A stretch of 64,000 nucleotides of DNA from Candidatus Zhuqueibacterota bacterium (GTDB lineage Bacteria > BS750m-G25): NCBI GenBank assembly GCA_016783505.1, contig JADHWK010000002.1, positions 1 through 64,000 on the forward strand, given 5' to 3'. Every line of letters starts with the position of its first letter. Within the stretch, counting starts at the first letter, position 1. Positions 51,622 to 61,546 of the stretch are shown here, in pieces. The translations under genes were made by a program, and so were the position numbers. A model generated the notes under the pieces. It was not told where the DNA came from. It did not search any database and was given only the letters and a program-made list of their open reading frames with translations.

Positions 51622-51896
51622 AAAAAGAACAGAACTCCTTAAGGACTACTGAAATATTGGTCAACAGCCTGAAATAAAAGTCAAAACAATAGATGCATAA
51701 GTGATCTATCTTTCGCCATATTCCATTTCAAGCAACAATGCCAATGTCCTCGTTCCAAAACTCTGTTTTGGAACGAAATTGTAAAGAAACTTTGTTTCGT
51801 TTTTCGGTTTAACTTGCGAAACATGGTTTCACATGCATGTCTGTTCCCAAACTGGAGTTTGGGAACAAGAAGAAAATTCGGAAAGAACCAAGAAAA
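51622..51896. repeat. Palindromic intergenic repeats
   Basis: Two inverted repeats: CGTTCCAAAACTCTGTTTTG-type stem (51752-51776) and GTTCCCAAACTGGAGTTTGG-type stem (51842-51866). They resemble each other (GTTCC-AAA...TTT-GGAAC) and are probably copies of one dispersed palindrome. A further AACGAAA / TTTCGTT pair lies between. No gene. Confidence 0.6.
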
Positions 51897-52787
51897 TTAT
51901 CGAAGTCGCCCCACGATCACCCGGTCATGGCCGGTGTAATCTTGATAGACCCTTATCCCCCCGAATCTATCTTTCATCATCTCCCGAACCCGCGGGGCCT
52001 GGCCGATTCCGATCTCTAGAAACAGCCACCCCTCTGATTTTAGCAGGGAGGGAGACAGGTCTGCGATTCTTTTAAAAAACAAAAGCCCGTCCCCCCCGGC
52101 CACCAGCGCCCCCTTCGGTTCGTAGTCCCTAATTTCAGGGGATAAGGTTTTGTACTCCCCCTCAGTAACATAGGGGGGATTGGAAACGATAAGATCAAAT
52201 AGACCGGGAAGCCGGGAGATGTCCCTTTCATTAAAGATATTCCATCGCTTGAAATGAACCTTAGCTACCGTGCCATTCAACCGGCTGTTCTTCCGGGCAA
52301 ACCTAAGGGCTGTTCGGTAAATATCAACCGCAAGGACCTGAACCCGATCCAGGTTTTTGGCCAGCGAGATGGTGATGTTTCCGCAGCCGGAGCCAATGTC
52401 TAAGATGGAAAGGTTCCCATCGCCCTGAGCACAATGGAGACCCTGAGCATATTCAACGACCTTCTCCACCAGAATCTCGGTGTCCGGACGAGGGATCAAC
52501 ACTCCTTCACCCACCTTAAAAGGCAGCGAGAAGAATTCTGTTTCCCCTAAGATATACTGCAGGGGCCGATGGGCCAACCGCTGGCTAACCCCTTTGTTCA
52601 ACTTGCGGATCTCTTTGGCTTTCAAAGTGCGATTGAAATTCAGGTAGAGATCGGCCCTCTTCATCTTAAGAACGTAGCCCATAAGCCTTTCGGCGTTTCC
52701 CCTGGGGTTGGGGATGCCCGCCCTTTCCAGCCTTTTGACAGTATCATTCAGGGCTCCCGAAAGCCTGATTAAGGGTTTTTTAGCCAT
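51897..52787 (-). CDS. prmC: Peptide chain release factor N5-glutamine methyltransferase PrmC
   Basis: 296 residues from the ATG at 52787 (a TTG at 52838 gives a longer frame; neither has a clear ribosome site). N-terminal helical domain (LAHRPLQYILGETEFFSLPF), then the SAM motif ILDIGSGCGNITISLAKNL and the NPPY methyl-acceptor motif in LIVSNPPYVTEG, which marks Gln N5-methylation. It modifies the GGQ of the release factor encoded by prfA, directly upstream, as in many bacteria. Confidence 0.93.
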   Translation of the reverse strand: MAKKPLIRLSGALNDTVKRLERAGIPNPRGNAERLMGYVLKMKRADLYLNFNRTLKAKEIRKLNKGVSQRLAHRPLQYILGETEFFSLPFKVGEGVLIPRPDTEILVEKVVEYAQGLHCAQGDGNLSILDIGSGCGNITISLAKNLDRVQVLAVDIYRTALRFARKNSRLNGTVAKVHFKRWNIFNERDISRLPGLFDLIVSNPPYVTEGEYKTLSPEIRDYEPKGALVAGGDGLLFFKRIADLSPSLLKSEGWLFLEIGIGQAPRVREMMKDRFGGIRVYQDYTGHDRVIVGRLR

Positions 52788-52903
52788 TCGGATATTAAGA
52801 TAAAAGCGGATGCCATCACCCGCTTTTGTTACTAACAACTAAGCTTTGGCAAAATGATCAAAATTTATAAATCATAAGCTCCAAATCCCAAATTACAAAC
52901 AAA

Positions 52904-52923
52904 TCGGTCAGGAGCCGGACTGA
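52904..52923. repeat. REP-like palindrome at the 3' end of prfA
   Basis: TCGGTCAGGAGCCGGACTGA, an imperfect palindrome like that at 2058-2078 and 54120-54139. It covers the last codons and the stop of prfA. Confidence 0.6.
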
Positions 52924-54020
52924 TGGTTATTGGAATTTACGGCCCAGGCTGGAGAGAAAGCCTCTTTCATCCGATCTTCCTGATCAGCCAGTTGCAATTT
53001 TTCGATCAACTCGTCCAGTTCCCCGGCCAAAATTTCCTCCAACCGGTAGAGTGTCAGGTTAATCCGGTGGTCGGTCACCCTCCCCTGGGGAAAGTTGTAG
53101 GTACGGATCTTGGCACTCCGGTCTCCGCTGCCCACCTGAAGTCGGCGGCTCTCGGCAATTTTGGCTTCTTCCTCCCTTCTCTTCATATCGTAGAGCCGGG
53201 CTCGCAGAACCTTAAGGGCTTTCGCCTTGTTCTTATGCTGGGATTTCTCATCCTGACAGCTAACCACCAATCCACTGGGAAGGTGGGTGACCCGCACCGC
53301 CGAATCGGTAGTGTTTACGCTCTGGCCCCCGGGTCCGGTGGAACGAAAGACATCAATGCGCAGCTCCTCGGGGTTAATCTTGATATCTATATCCTCGGCC
53401 TCGGGCAGCACCGCCACCGAAGCTGCTGAAGTGTGAATGCGACCACTGGATTCAGTCATTGGCACCCGCTGCACCCGGTGAACACCGCTCTCAAACTTAA
53501 GCTTCCTGAATACGTCTTCCCCCTTCACCGAAAAGATGATCTCCTTAAACCCCCCAATACCGGTGGGATTAGAGTTCAAAACCTCCGGTTTCCAGCCCTG
53601 GTTCTCCGCATATTTGGCGTACATTTTGTAAAGGTCACTGGCAAACAGGGCTGCTTCCCCTCCCCCAGTCCCCGCCCGGATCTCCATGATAATGTCCTTA
53701 GGATCATCGGGATGACTGGGGAGAAGTAACAACTTCATCTCTTTGATTATCCTTTCCTCCTCTACCTTCAACTCCTCCAATTCCATCAGGGCGATCTCCT
53801 TTAACTCCTGATCCCCCGAGTTCTTCACCAAGTCCTCATCTTCAGCCAAACTTTTTTTAACCTGCTGATACCGCTGGTACTTCTCCACGATTTTTTCCAG
53901 TCTATTCCGTTCCTTAGCCAGGGCCCTGAACTTAGGATAATCGTGAATCACCCCGGGGTCGCTAAGCTGCTCGCCCAGTTCATCATAACGTTTTTTGATC
54001 TGTTCTAATTTTTCTACCAT
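52908..54020 (-). CDS. prfA: Peptide chain release factor 1
   Basis: 370 residues. The GGQ motif lies in [20 protein letters not shown] and the RF1-specific codon-recognition segment is [16 protein letters not shown], a P-x-T tripeptide (PMT instead of PAT/PVT) that reads UAA and UAG. The last residues, NHQSGS and the stop, lie within the REP-like palindrome at 52904-52923. AGGATTT precedes the ATG. Downstream is prmC, upstream the DUF1385 gene. Confidence 0.96.
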   Translation of the reverse strand: MVEKLEQIKKRYDELGEQLSDPGVIHDYPKFRALAKERNRLEKIVEKYQRYQQVKKSLAEDEDLVKNSGDQELKEIALMELEELKVEEERIIKEMKLLLLPSHPDDPKDIIMEIRAGTGGGEAALFASDLYKMYAKYAENQGWKPEVLNSNPTGIGGFKEIIFSVKGEDVFRKLKFESGVHRVQRVPMTESSGRIHTSAASVAVLPEAEDIDIKINPEELRIDVFRSTGPGGQSVNTTDSAVRVTHLPSGLVVSCQDEKSQHKNKAKALKVLRARLYDMKRREEEAKIAESRRLQVGSGDRSAKIRTYNFPQGRVTDHRINLTLYRLEEILAGELDELIEKLQLADQEDRMKEAFSPAWAVNSNNHQSGS

Positions 54021-54334
54021 ATAAATCCTGTTTTTCTAAGCCGCAGTTCAGCCCTTCAAGACACTAAGATTAGAATTTAACCCCTTCGGAGCGACCGGCC
54101 AATTTCTGGGACATTCAGTTCGGTCAGGAGCCCGACTGATACGTCAAATTGTTGTCCCGAAAATTCGGGAAAGTTTCGGTATTTCGTCTATCGTCAATCG
54201 GTCTTCTGCCGACGGCACGCAACCGTTTGCCGTTTTCCCGAAACTTCGGGACAACCGAAAGACGTTTCACGCAACCTAATAATCTTATTAAAGTCAATTC
54301 TTAGAAATTCCGAGATGTCTTGGTGGCTGAAATG
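54021..54334. repeat. Repeat-filled gap between prfA and the DUF1385 gene
   Basis: Contains a REP-like TCGGTCAGGAGCCCGACTGA (54120-54139), a CCCGAAAATTCGGG hairpin (about 54157-54170) and CCCGAAACTTCGGG (about 54237-54250). No gene is seen. Confidence 0.55.
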
Positions 54335-55273
54335 TTATTTTTCCAATACGGCATTCAAGGCCGCCAGGGCCACTTCAAGCTGTTCCTCATCCGGCTCCAG
54401 GGTGGTGATCTTCTGCAACCAGAGCCCTGGCTGGCTTAGCAAGGCTACCAACCTGGATTTTCTCTTCTCCCCGGACAGCTTCAATATTTCATAAGAGATC
54501 CCCGCCACCAGCGGGATCAAGGGTAGGTGAACCAGAAACCTCACCCCCACGTTTGGATAATCCCCAGCTACGGAAACCACTACCGAATCGAATAAGGCAA
54601 AGAACAGAATGGCCAATACGGCCACGATGAGGATAAAGCTGGTTCCACAGCGGGGATGATGGGTCCCATACTTGGCTACGCTTTGGGGGGACAGATTTTC
54701 ACCGGCTTCCAGGGCAAAGATGGACTTATGCTCGGCCCCGTGGTATTCGAAAATGCGGCGGATCTCCTTCCAGCGGGAGATAAGGTAAAGATAGCCCAGA
54801 AAGAAAAGCATTCGAATAGCCCCTGCGATCAGATGAAAGACAAACTGGTTCTGGCCTACCTCCTTTAAGGCACGGGATAGCCAGTAGGGAATATACATAA
54901 AAATGATCAATCCCAAGGCAAAGGCAAAAACGGTCATCAGTCCCGTGCCCAGCTTCGCCCAGTCTTCTCCTGTCTTTTCCCCATGTTTCCGGTCCCTTTT
55001 TTCCCTCCCCTCTTCCATCGCTATCTCAGCCGACCAGTTCAAGGCCCTGATCCCGATGATCAAGGCCTCCACCAGTACCACCGCCCCCCGCACCAGGGGC
55101 CAGCCCCAAAAGCCTCCTTTCGCTGTAAGCGAAGAAAGTTCCTCTCTTTTCAGGGAAATCCCTCCCTGGTGGTTCCTGACTGCAATAGCCATTCTCTGGG
55201 GCGAACGCATCATCACCCCCTCGATCACTGCCTGGCCGCCGATATGTAAATCCCTATTCATGGGTTGGTTCAT
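54335..55273 (-). CDS. DUF1385 domain-containing membrane protein
   Basis: 312 residues. GGQAVIEGVMMRSPQRMAIA near the N terminus and AEHKSIFALEAGENLSPQSV / HHPRCGTSFILIVAVLAILF are the DUF1385 signatures, with about four membrane helices. The gene neighbours prfA, rpmE and rho in many bacteria but its function is unknown. Start at ATG 55273 or at the second ATG 55261 (MNRDLHIGG). Confidence 0.92.
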   Translation of the reverse strand: MNQPMNRDLHIGGQAVIEGVMMRSPQRMAIAVRNHQGGISLKREELSSLTAKGGFWGWPLVRGAVVLVEALIIGIRALNWSAEIAMEEGREKRDRKHGEKTGEDWAKLGTGLMTVFAFALGLIIFMYIPYWLSRALKEVGQNQFVFHLIAGAIRMLFFLGYLYLISRWKEIRRIFEYHGAEHKSIFALEAGENLSPQSVAKYGTHHPRCGTSFILIVAVLAILFFALFDSVVVSVAGDYPNVGVRFLVHLPLIPLVAGISYEILKLSGEKRKSRLVALLSQPGLWLQKITTLEPDEEQLEVALAALNAVLEK

Positions 55274-55375
55274 GGGACTAACCTAGATTCATAAAATCGT
55301 GATTGTTTAGCAATCCGAAGTTAAAAAGTAGCAGAGGGGTGGGGGAGCAGGGGAGAAAAAAACCCTATCTCCTTT

Positions 55376-55394
55376 TAGTCGGGCACCTGACCGA
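55376..55394. repeat. REP-like palindrome in the DUF1385-thyX gap
   Basis: TAGTCGGGCACCTGACCGA, the reverse orientation of the element found at 2058, 52904 and 54120. Confidence 0.55.
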
Positions 55395-55493
55395 TTCCCC
55401 CTTGCTCCCCTGCACCCCTGCTCTTCCATTCTGAGACTTTCCCTTTCGTTGTCAACTTCACATAGCTAAACTGATACGTTATATCTTTAGGGA

Positions 55494-56192
55494 CTATTTC
55501 CGGTGAACAACTCCGGGAACAAGCAGGTTTTTAATCTTTTTGCCGCAGTACTTAAGTTCCGGGCAGTAACCGATGTGCTCGCATTTGGGTTCTAAGAAGC
55601 GGGCGAAAAAGGGTGCCGCCTTTCTGACCTCCCGTTTGATCAGGGTGAACAATTGGATAATTTCCCACTGGGCGTTCAGACACAACCTTTCCCCGCTGGC
55701 GTGAAAAAGTTCCCTTAGGTTCATACTCATGACCAAATTGGTTTTCAGGGCGTTGGGGAAGAGGTAGCGGGCATCCTCGGGGGGGATGCCATCCTGAACG
55801 AATTCTCGATAGGTATCGAAAAGCTGCCCCATTAATTTATCGAATTTTTCACGTTTCTCATAATCCCCCTTGACTTTGGGGGGAACAACATATTGGGGGC
55901 GACTATACTCCACAAACCGCTGGCTCTGTTGGCTGTAAGATGCGATCCGGTGGCGCACCAACTGATGGGAACAAACCCGGGAGATCCCTTCGATGGCGAA
56001 GGTGAAACACACGTGTTCGAAGATGGAGTGATGACCGGCTCGAAAGGTCTTTTTCACTAACGCCATCATCTTATCTTTATCATATTGACCCTCTGAAATG
56101 GCTATAGGCGTCGTCTCGGAATAGCAGGTGCGAGCGGCGGTAAACACTACCTTGAGCGGATCCTGCGTATATTGAACCAGCCTGACTCTCAA
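55494..56192 (-). CDS. thyX: FAD-dependent thymidylate synthase ThyX
   Basis: 232 residues. The ThyX signature RHRxxSxxxxSxR appears as LVRHRIASYSQQSQRFVEYS. It makes dTMP from dUMP using methylene-THF and reduced FAD. Start is a TTG at 56192 with GGGAG seven bases upstream, only 2 bp after the stop of the HEPN gene, so the HEPN/MNT pair and thyX are probably cotranslated. No thyA is present here. Confidence 0.95.
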   Translation of the reverse strand: MRVRLVQYTQDPLKVVFTAARTCYSETTPIAISEGQYDKDKMMALVKKTFRAGHHSIFEHVCFTFAIEGISRVCSHQLVRHRIASYSQQSQRFVEYSRPQYVVPPKVKGDYEKREKFDKLMGQLFDTYREFVQDGIPPEDARYLFPNALKTNLVMSMNLRELFHASGERLCLNAQWEIIQLFTLIKREVRKAAPFFARFLEPKCEHIGYCPELKYCGKKIKNLLVPGVVHRK

Positions 56193-56194
56193 GC

Positions 56195-56611
56195 CTATAC
56201 TCCCTTATCTTTGAAAATTCTCTCCACGAGACTAACAACAAAACCAGCACTCTGTAAAGCCTCCTTGGCATCATCTCTCTCGAAAAGGTTCACTGCTAAC
56301 TCTTCTTCTGATCCGTAAAATGATATTTCCCTATCAATGGCTAATTGATCAGAAATGTCCGCCAATTTTCCAAGTGTATCAGAATCTATCTCATATTTAA
56401 GATTTGAATCCAATAGAATCTTTCCCAGGCGATGGGATTTTGGGTATTCAACCCCCAAAAATCTCAGCAGTCCTTTCAGGGCTAACTCTGAAGCCTCCTG
56501 GCATTTCCGCACTGTGCGATGGTAATGTTTCTTGGCTAGGGACTCCTTAGCCTCGTCGAAAATTATCTTTGCATCACCAAGATAGCCCCTAGCAATCTCG
56601 GTGTTTTTCAT
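56195..56611 (-). CDS. HEPN domain protein
   Basis: 138 residues. The helical core ARGYLGDAKIIFDEAKESLA followed by HRTVRKCQEASELALKGLLR and YPKSHRLGKILLDS matches the HEPN family that pairs with MNT nucleotidyltransferases. I do not find a canonical Rx4-6H ribonuclease motif, so toxicity is uncertain. Its ATG overlaps the stop of the MNT gene (ATGA) and its stop lies 2 bp before thyX. Such pairs are toxin-antitoxin-like or act in nucleotide signalling. Confidence 0.82.
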   Translation of the reverse strand: MKNTEIARGYLGDAKIIFDEAKESLAKKHYHRTVRKCQEASELALKGLLRFLGVEYPKSHRLGKILLDSNLKYEIDSDTLGKLADISDQLAIDREISFYGSEEELAVNLFERDDAKEALQSAGFVVSLVERIFKDKGV

Positions 56612-57108
56612 AGGGTAAAAACCTCTCCGAGTTTAATATCTGGCTTCAGATTCCAATACCAACTTCCATCATCCAAATAGATCTTTTTAGACCCCAGCGC
56701 CTTCATCCTTTCTTTGATCTCCTCCAACTTTTTCCCAAAAGTCCCATCATCCAAGAGAATAATTCCATCATCAATCATATCCAGAAAAATGGGTTTAGTA
56801 TCCCTTATCTCGTTCTTAGTAAATAACAGGGGTGAAATCTCAGGGTAATAACCGCTATTATAAAGCTCGATATAGGAATCCTTATCTCTCATTTCCTTTA
56901 ATAAAGGAAAAATGATCTTAACCCTTTTGTACCGACTTTTAGGCAGAGCGTTCATGACGACGCACACATCCACATCACTGGATGGGCTAAGCTGTCCTCG
57001 TGCTGCTGACCCATAGAGAACGACAGAGACAAGATTGTCCTTAAAATGTTTCTGTAACAGTTTAACAAAATCGGTCATTAACTGCATCAACAAGGGGTAA
57101 ACTTTCAT
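56608..57108 (-). CDS. Nucleotidyltransferase (MNT domain)
   Basis: 166 residues from the ATG at 57108, with AGGAA six bases upstream; a frame to 57174 adds residues with no support. The NTase core is VVLYGSAARGQLSPSSDVDV, giving the G-S-x-A-R-G-x..-S-D-x-D motif that binds NTP and metal. This type often acts as the antitoxin of HEPN proteins by AMPylation. It is directly upstream of, and overlaps, the HEPN gene. Confidence 0.82.
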   Translation of the reverse strand: MKVYPLLMQLMTDFVKLLQKHFKDNLVSVVLYGSAARGQLSPSSDVDVCVVMNALPKSRYKRVKIIFPLLKEMRDKDSYIELYNSGYYPEISPLLFTKNEIRDTKPIFLDMIDDGIILLDDGTFGKKLEEIKERMKALGSKKIYLDDGSWYWNLKPDIKLGEVFTL

Positions 57109-57242
57109 CTCTATTCCTGGGCATTTACAAAAAACGGAATGCCAAGGCATCCCGTTAATTCTTCTGACTTCCAATTTTTTTCAGAGAAAAGCTTTCCTTC
57201 GCATTTATCCCTTTCAATAAAAAATATGAAAATTTTCCGCTG

Positions 57243-57455
57243 CTATTGATCTTTGGCCTTTATTTTGTACCGACGGTAGTACTTCTCCACCCTTCCCGCC
57301 GTGTCCACCAGCTTCTGCTTGCCGGTGAAGAAGGGATGGCATTGGGAACAGATTTCGATCCTTAAGTCGCCCACCGTGGTCCGGGTCTGAAAGGTGTTGC
57401 CGCAGGCGCATTTTACGGTGGCAATCTCATATTTGGGATGAATATCTTTTTTCAT
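57243..57455 (-). CDS. rpmE: 50S ribosomal protein L31
   Basis: 70 residues: [20 protein letters not shown] and [20 protein letters not shown]. The cysteines (CACG and CSQCH) make this the zinc-binding C+ form. AGGAGTGG precedes the ATG. It sits between rho and prfA as in many bacterial genomes. Confidence 0.95.
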   Translation of the reverse strand: MKKDIHPKYEIATVKCACGNTFQTRTTVGDLRIEICSQCHPFFTGKQKLVDTAGRVEKYYRRYKIKAKDQ

Positions 57456-57559
57456 TCCACTCCTATTCTTGTATCCAACCTAAATATAACAATTTTTTAA
57501 AGGAAATGCAACTGAAAATAAAATTTAAAAAGAGCTAATCTTTAGCGTCACTTTCTGGA

Positions 57560-58168
57560 TTATGGAAACTGTTTCCACTTAATATTTTCCTTTGGATTTA
57601 ACCCATAATTGGTAATGACTAATGAATCCGTGTATTCCCAAATGCAAGTATCCCCCAAACTCTCCTCTACTACACCTTCCTCTATGGTCTTTATGACTTT
57701 GATAAAAGTAGAATCAACGGGTAATTTAATTGTTCTATTGAAGGATTTAATATAGATGTCTAACGAGACTGTATTAATTGTATCAATCCCGGAAACAGAA
57801 GCTGCCCAATTCAAATAATCTGGTATGAAATATACGGGATTTAATTTAACCAAGGCTCCACCTGCTCCTGCCAAAGGAAAGAAAATATGTTTCATCCCAA
57901 AAACCATCTGCAAATCGTTATTTATTGGAAATTGAGGGCTACGCCAGTATTCAAGGGCTTTTGTATCATGGTTATAATCGTAATCGGTACCAGTATGTGG
58001 ATCATCACCTATAGCACAATGACCTTCTAGCTCTCTAGCTGAAGAAAATATTAGCATTTCAATAAAGATATAATCTCCTTCTATTTCGTTTGACGAAGTA
58101 GTATTTTTCTCACAGGAGTATATAAGAAACATAATCAGTGCAAAAAAAAGGCAAATATTTCTTCTCAT
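57560..58168 (-). CDS. Predicted lipoprotein of unknown function
   Basis: 202 residues. The signal ends in a lipobox, MFLIYSCEKN (Cys19). The remainder includes AIGDDPHTGTDYDYNHDTKA, VYFIPDYLNWAASVSGI and SLDIYIKSFNRTIKLP, a beta-rich domain I do not recognise. It lies between rho and rpmE, with lower GC than its neighbours, and is probably a later insertion. Confidence 0.55.
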   Translation of the reverse strand: MRRNICLFFALIMFLIYSCEKNTTSSNEIEGDYIFIEMLIFSSARELEGHCAIGDDPHTGTDYDYNHDTKALEYWRSPQFPINNDLQMVFGMKHIFFPLAGAGGALVKLNPVYFIPDYLNWAASVSGIDTINTVSLDIYIKSFNRTIKLPVDSTFIKVIKTIEEGVVEESLGDTCIWEYTDSLVITNYGLNPKENIKWKQFP

Positions 58169-58547
58169 TGGTTAATTCCTCAACTATTTGGCCTCCTCCT
58201 CAAAGACCTCAACTCCTACCAATGGTTTTGAATCGGGAAAAGGGGTTCATCTAATTCATTAACTTCTGACAATCCCTGAAATAGGATCATTAGTTAAGCA
58301 CAACAAGGACTAAAATTAAAGTCTATTAAAAATGGTTTGTTCCCTTTTTAACCTTTTTATGGTAAAACCATTTTAAAAAAAATCGAAGTAACAGTTCATC
58401 ACGCCTGCCACAGGCAGGGAACTATACAGAAGCGACCAACAGTCATAATTAGCAATTAACAATCAGCAATCAGCTTTTAGCGTTAAACCTTATTTAAGTC
58501 TCTTATCTATCTTAGTGCCTTGATGGCTGAGCTGTTACAAATCGAAT
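58169..58547. other. Intergenic region downstream of rho
   Basis: No gene. A GCCTGCCACAGGCAGG hairpin (about 58402-58419) and several direct repeats of AATTAGCAATTAACAATCAG-type AT-rich text are present. It probably holds the promoter of the lipoprotein gene, which I cannot place. Confidence 0.35.
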
Positions 58548-59795
58548 TTATCTAGTCATCATCTTAAAAAATTCCCGGTTGGATTTGGTATCGGCCATCT
58601 TTTCCAGCACGAATTTCATCGCTTCCACTGAATTCATATCCGAGAGCAGGTTGCGGAGAATCCACATCCGGTTGAGTTCGTTTTTGCTCAGCAGCAATTC
58701 TTCTTTACGGGTCCCTGACCGGTTGATGTCCATGGCCGGGAAGATGCGACGGTCTGATAGCTTGCGATCCAGAACCATTTCCATATTTCCGGTGCCTTTA
58801 AACTCCTCGAAGATCACCTCGTCCATCCTGCTTCCGGTCTCGATCAGGGCGGTGGCAATGATAGTGAGACTGCCTTCCTCCTCGGTATTCCGGGCCGCTC
58901 CGAAAAAACCCTTGGGCTCATAAAGGGCATTAGCGTCTACCCCACCCGAGAGCACCCGACCTGAAGGGGGAGTCACCGAATTGTGGGCCCGCGCCAGCCT
59001 GGTAATAGAATCCAAAAGGATCACCACATCTTTCCCGTACTCCACCATACGTTTTGACTTCCCCAGCACCATCTGGGATACCTGAACGTGTCGCTCGGGT
59101 TTCTCGTCAAAGGTGGAACTCACCACCTCAGCATCAACATTGCGGGCCATTTCGGTAACCTCCTCGGGCCGCTCGTCAATAAGAAGAACAATGGTATAAA
59201 TTTCCGGATGATTGGCAACGATGGAATTGGCGATCTTCTGAAGCAGGATGGTCTTGCCCGCCTTGGGGGGCGAGACGATCAGCCCCCGCTGCCCCTTCCC
59301 GATAGGGGTAAAGATGTCCATAATCCTGGTGGAATGGTCGTTGGGATTCGATTCCAGCCGAATCTTTTCAGTGGGGTGAAGGGGGGTCAGATTGTCGAAC
59401 AGGATCTTCTCCCGTACTTCCTCCGGGTTCTCAAAGTTGACAGCTTCTACCTTCAACAGGGCGAAGAAACGCTCTTCATCCTTGGGCGGCCTCATCTGAC
59501 CGCTGACGATATTGCCCCGCCTCAGGCTGAATCGTTTGATCTGGGACGGGGAGATGTAGATGTCGTCGGGCCCAGGCAAGTAGCTGGCATGCCTGGATCT
59601 TAAAAATCCGTAGCCCTCGGGTAGAATATCCAGCACCCCTTCGGCGTAGAACAACCCGTTCTTTTCAGTCTGTTTCTGCAGAATCTTGAAGATAAGATCC
59701 TGCTTCCGCATGCCGCTGAAACCGGTGATCTCCAATTCCTTGGCCATGTCACCCAACTCGGAAATCCTCATGGCTTTTAATTCTGTTAAATCCAT
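58548..59795 (-). CDS. rho: Transcription termination factor Rho
   Basis: 415 residues. Rho N-terminal domain ([20 protein letters not shown]), RNA-binding cold-shock-like domain ([15 protein letters not shown]), then the ATPase: Walker A in [17 protein letters not shown], Walker B in [15 protein letters not shown] and the Q/R-loop. It acts as a hexamer that ends transcription. ATAGGAGC precedes the ATG. A promoter candidate is at 60202-60230, implying a leader of several hundred bases, as is common for rho. Confidence 0.97.
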   Translation of the reverse strand: MDLTELKAMRISELGDMAKELEITGFSGMRKQDLIFKILQKQTEKNGLFYAEGVLDILPEGYGFLRSRHASYLPGPDDIYISPSQIKRFSLRRGNIVSGQMRPPKDEERFFALLKVEAVNFENPEEVREKILFDNLTPLHPTEKIRLESNPNDHSTRIMDIFTPIGKGQRGLIVSPPKAGKTILLQKIANSIVANHPEIYTIVLLIDERPEEVTEMARNVDAEVVSSTFDEKPERHVQVSQMVLGKSKRMVEYGKDVVILLDSITRLARAHNSVTPPSGRVLSGGVDANALYEPKGFFGAARNTEEEGSLTIIATALIETGSRMDEVIFEEFKGTGNMEMVLDRKLSDRRIFPAMDINRSGTRKEELLLSKNELNRMWILRNLLSDMNSVEAMKFVLEKMADTKSNREFFKMMTR

Positions 59796-60265
59796 AAAAC
59801 GCTCCTATTCCATATCAGTAGGTCATATTAAGAAGCTTGTAAATTGCCAAAATTTCAAGAATTGCTGTAATTTAGTCTGATTTCTTAGAAGTGCTATGTT
59901 CGGTAATTCGATAGCGAGTTTAATAATCTGAACTGCAAACCGTTTAGTTCGCTTTTCAAGCTTTTTGCCTTTTATCTTTTAAATTTAGGCAATCTTTGCC
60001 CCGATGCTTCGGGGGAAATTTAGGCAATTCGACATGGTTTTGCCTGATTGTGGGATACTGACATAAGCGCCCTAAAAAGCGTTTAAGTCTTGACTTACAG
60101 GTATCAAACAAGGTTTCTCAGCAAGTAAGAAATGGCAAGATAAGGGAGGATGAAAATAGGTTTGATATAGGAAGAAGTGAGATTCAGATTAATTTCAGTT
60201 AAATTTAAAACATTTTTTTTATTTTGTCAAGCTTTTTCTTGGTCACCGGGACAATAATACTGACA
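59796..60265. other. Long gap upstream of rho
   Basis: No protein-coding gene. Contains CCCCGATGCTTCGGGG (59999-60014) and AT-rich text. This may be a rho leader; Rho is often autoregulated there, but no sequence evidence decides it. Confidence 0.4.
60202..60230 (-). promoter_or_regulatory. Candidate sigma-70-type promoter upstream of rho
   Basis: On the minus strand TTGACA (60225-60230) and TAAATT (60202-60207) with a 17-base A-rich spacer. The -10 is weaker than those at 23007 and 24191. Confidence 0.45.
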
Positions 60266-61462
60266 TTACAAATTACCTGAATTTATCCGTGCAATGATCG
60301 CATCTGTCATCTGTTTGGTGCTTGAAGCCCCCTGGCTCAAAACCCCGGGACCGCCGGGCAGTCTGAGCATATCATAACTTCGGACGTTACCCTCTTCTAT
60401 AACAGCAGCAATTGAATTCCTTATTCTGTTGGCTCTCTCTACCTCACCTAAGTAGTCCAGCATCATACATGAACTTAAGATCATAGCAATTGGGTTAACG
60501 ATTGAGGGCTTTAGATCGGCATACTTGGGGGCGGAGCCGTGGGTAGGCTCAAAGACAGCACAATCTTTCCCAATATTGCCACTGCAGGCAAATCCAAGCC
60601 CACCCACGAGCCCCGCAAATCCATCAGAGACAATATCGCCAAACATATTGCCCGCCACAATAACACCATAATCTTCAGGGTTCTTGGTAAGCCACATCAT
60701 TTGGGCGTCAATGTTAGTAAACCAGAGCTGGATGTCTGGAAATCCGGGTGCAATCTTCTCTGCCTCTTCCCCCATCATGCCCGATGTTTCCCGGATAACG
60801 TTTGGTTTTTCACAAATTGTCACCGATTTGTAACCGAATTTCTTAGCATATATGAACGCCTCCTTGACTATACGATGGCAGGCGGGGCGGCTGAAGATTC
60901 GGCAGGAAATGGCCAAGTCTGCCCCCGGCACATCTTTAAACCTGGCCATTTTAGGATGAGTTTCCAGGGCCGAGCGCACCCCCGGCGGCGGATTGGTCCA
61001 TTCTACCCCTGAATACAGCCCTTCTGTGTTTTGACGGAAGATAACCACATCCACCCCGGGCTCTTCAAAACCATCCCCTCTGCGGCGGATAAAGTTCAAC
61101 GGATTCCCCTTGAACGAACGGCAGGGACGGATACATATATCCAGATTAAAGTGCTGACGGAGTCCTACGATGGGACTGTAGTAAACATATCCTTTACCTT
61201 GAAGTTCCGGCGAGATTTCACCGGCGGCCTGGGCCTTCGGCTTGGAAGTAATGGCACCAAAAAGACCTATCCTATGCTCTTCGAGAAGGTCTAAGGTGCG
61301 CTGTGGTAATGCATTCCCCTCCTTGACCCAAAATTCCCATCCAATATCCTCCTCAATATAATTCGCCTTAAATCCAACGGCGTCCAGAACCCGAATGGCC
61401 TCTGGAAGGACAATCTTGCCAATACCATCACCGGGCATGATTACGATGCTCTTATTACCCAT
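60266..61462 (-). CDS. Isocitrate/isopropylmalate dehydrogenase family protein
   Basis: 398 residues. The family core: IVIMPGDGIGKIVLPEAIRV, LGAITSKP-like FGAITSKPKAQ, VGLRQHFNLDICIRPCR, FRQNTEGLYSGVEW, VTICEKPNVIRETSGMM, and metal/NAD motif GNMFGDIVSDGFAGLVGGLG with VFEPTHGSAP. It most likely oxidatively decarboxylates isocitrate or a homologue with NAD+; substrate cannot be fixed. GGGAG precedes the ATG. Confidence 0.88.
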   Translation of the reverse strand: MGNKSIVIMPGDGIGKIVLPEAIRVLDAVGFKANYIEEDIGWEFWVKEGNALPQRTLDLLEEHRIGLFGAITSKPKAQAAGEISPELQGKGYVYYSPIVGLRQHFNLDICIRPCRSFKGNPLNFIRRRGDGFEEPGVDVVIFRQNTEGLYSGVEWTNPPPGVRSALETHPKMARFKDVPGADLAISCRIFSRPACHRIVKEAFIYAKKFGYKSVTICEKPNVIRETSGMMGEEAEKIAPGFPDIQLWFTNIDAQMMWLTKNPEDYGVIVAGNMFGDIVSDGFAGLVGGLGFACSGNIGKDCAVFEPTHGSAPKYADLKPSIVNPIAMILSSCMMLDYLGEVERANRIRNSIAAVIEEGNVRSYDMLRLPGGPGVLSQGASSTKQMTDAIIARINSGNL

Positions 61463-61546
61463 GAATTAACTCCCAAATTTTAAGCTATTAATCTTTTTAA
61501 GACCCCTAAATATTTTTCACTGACTTTTAGTACAATTTCAGTTATC

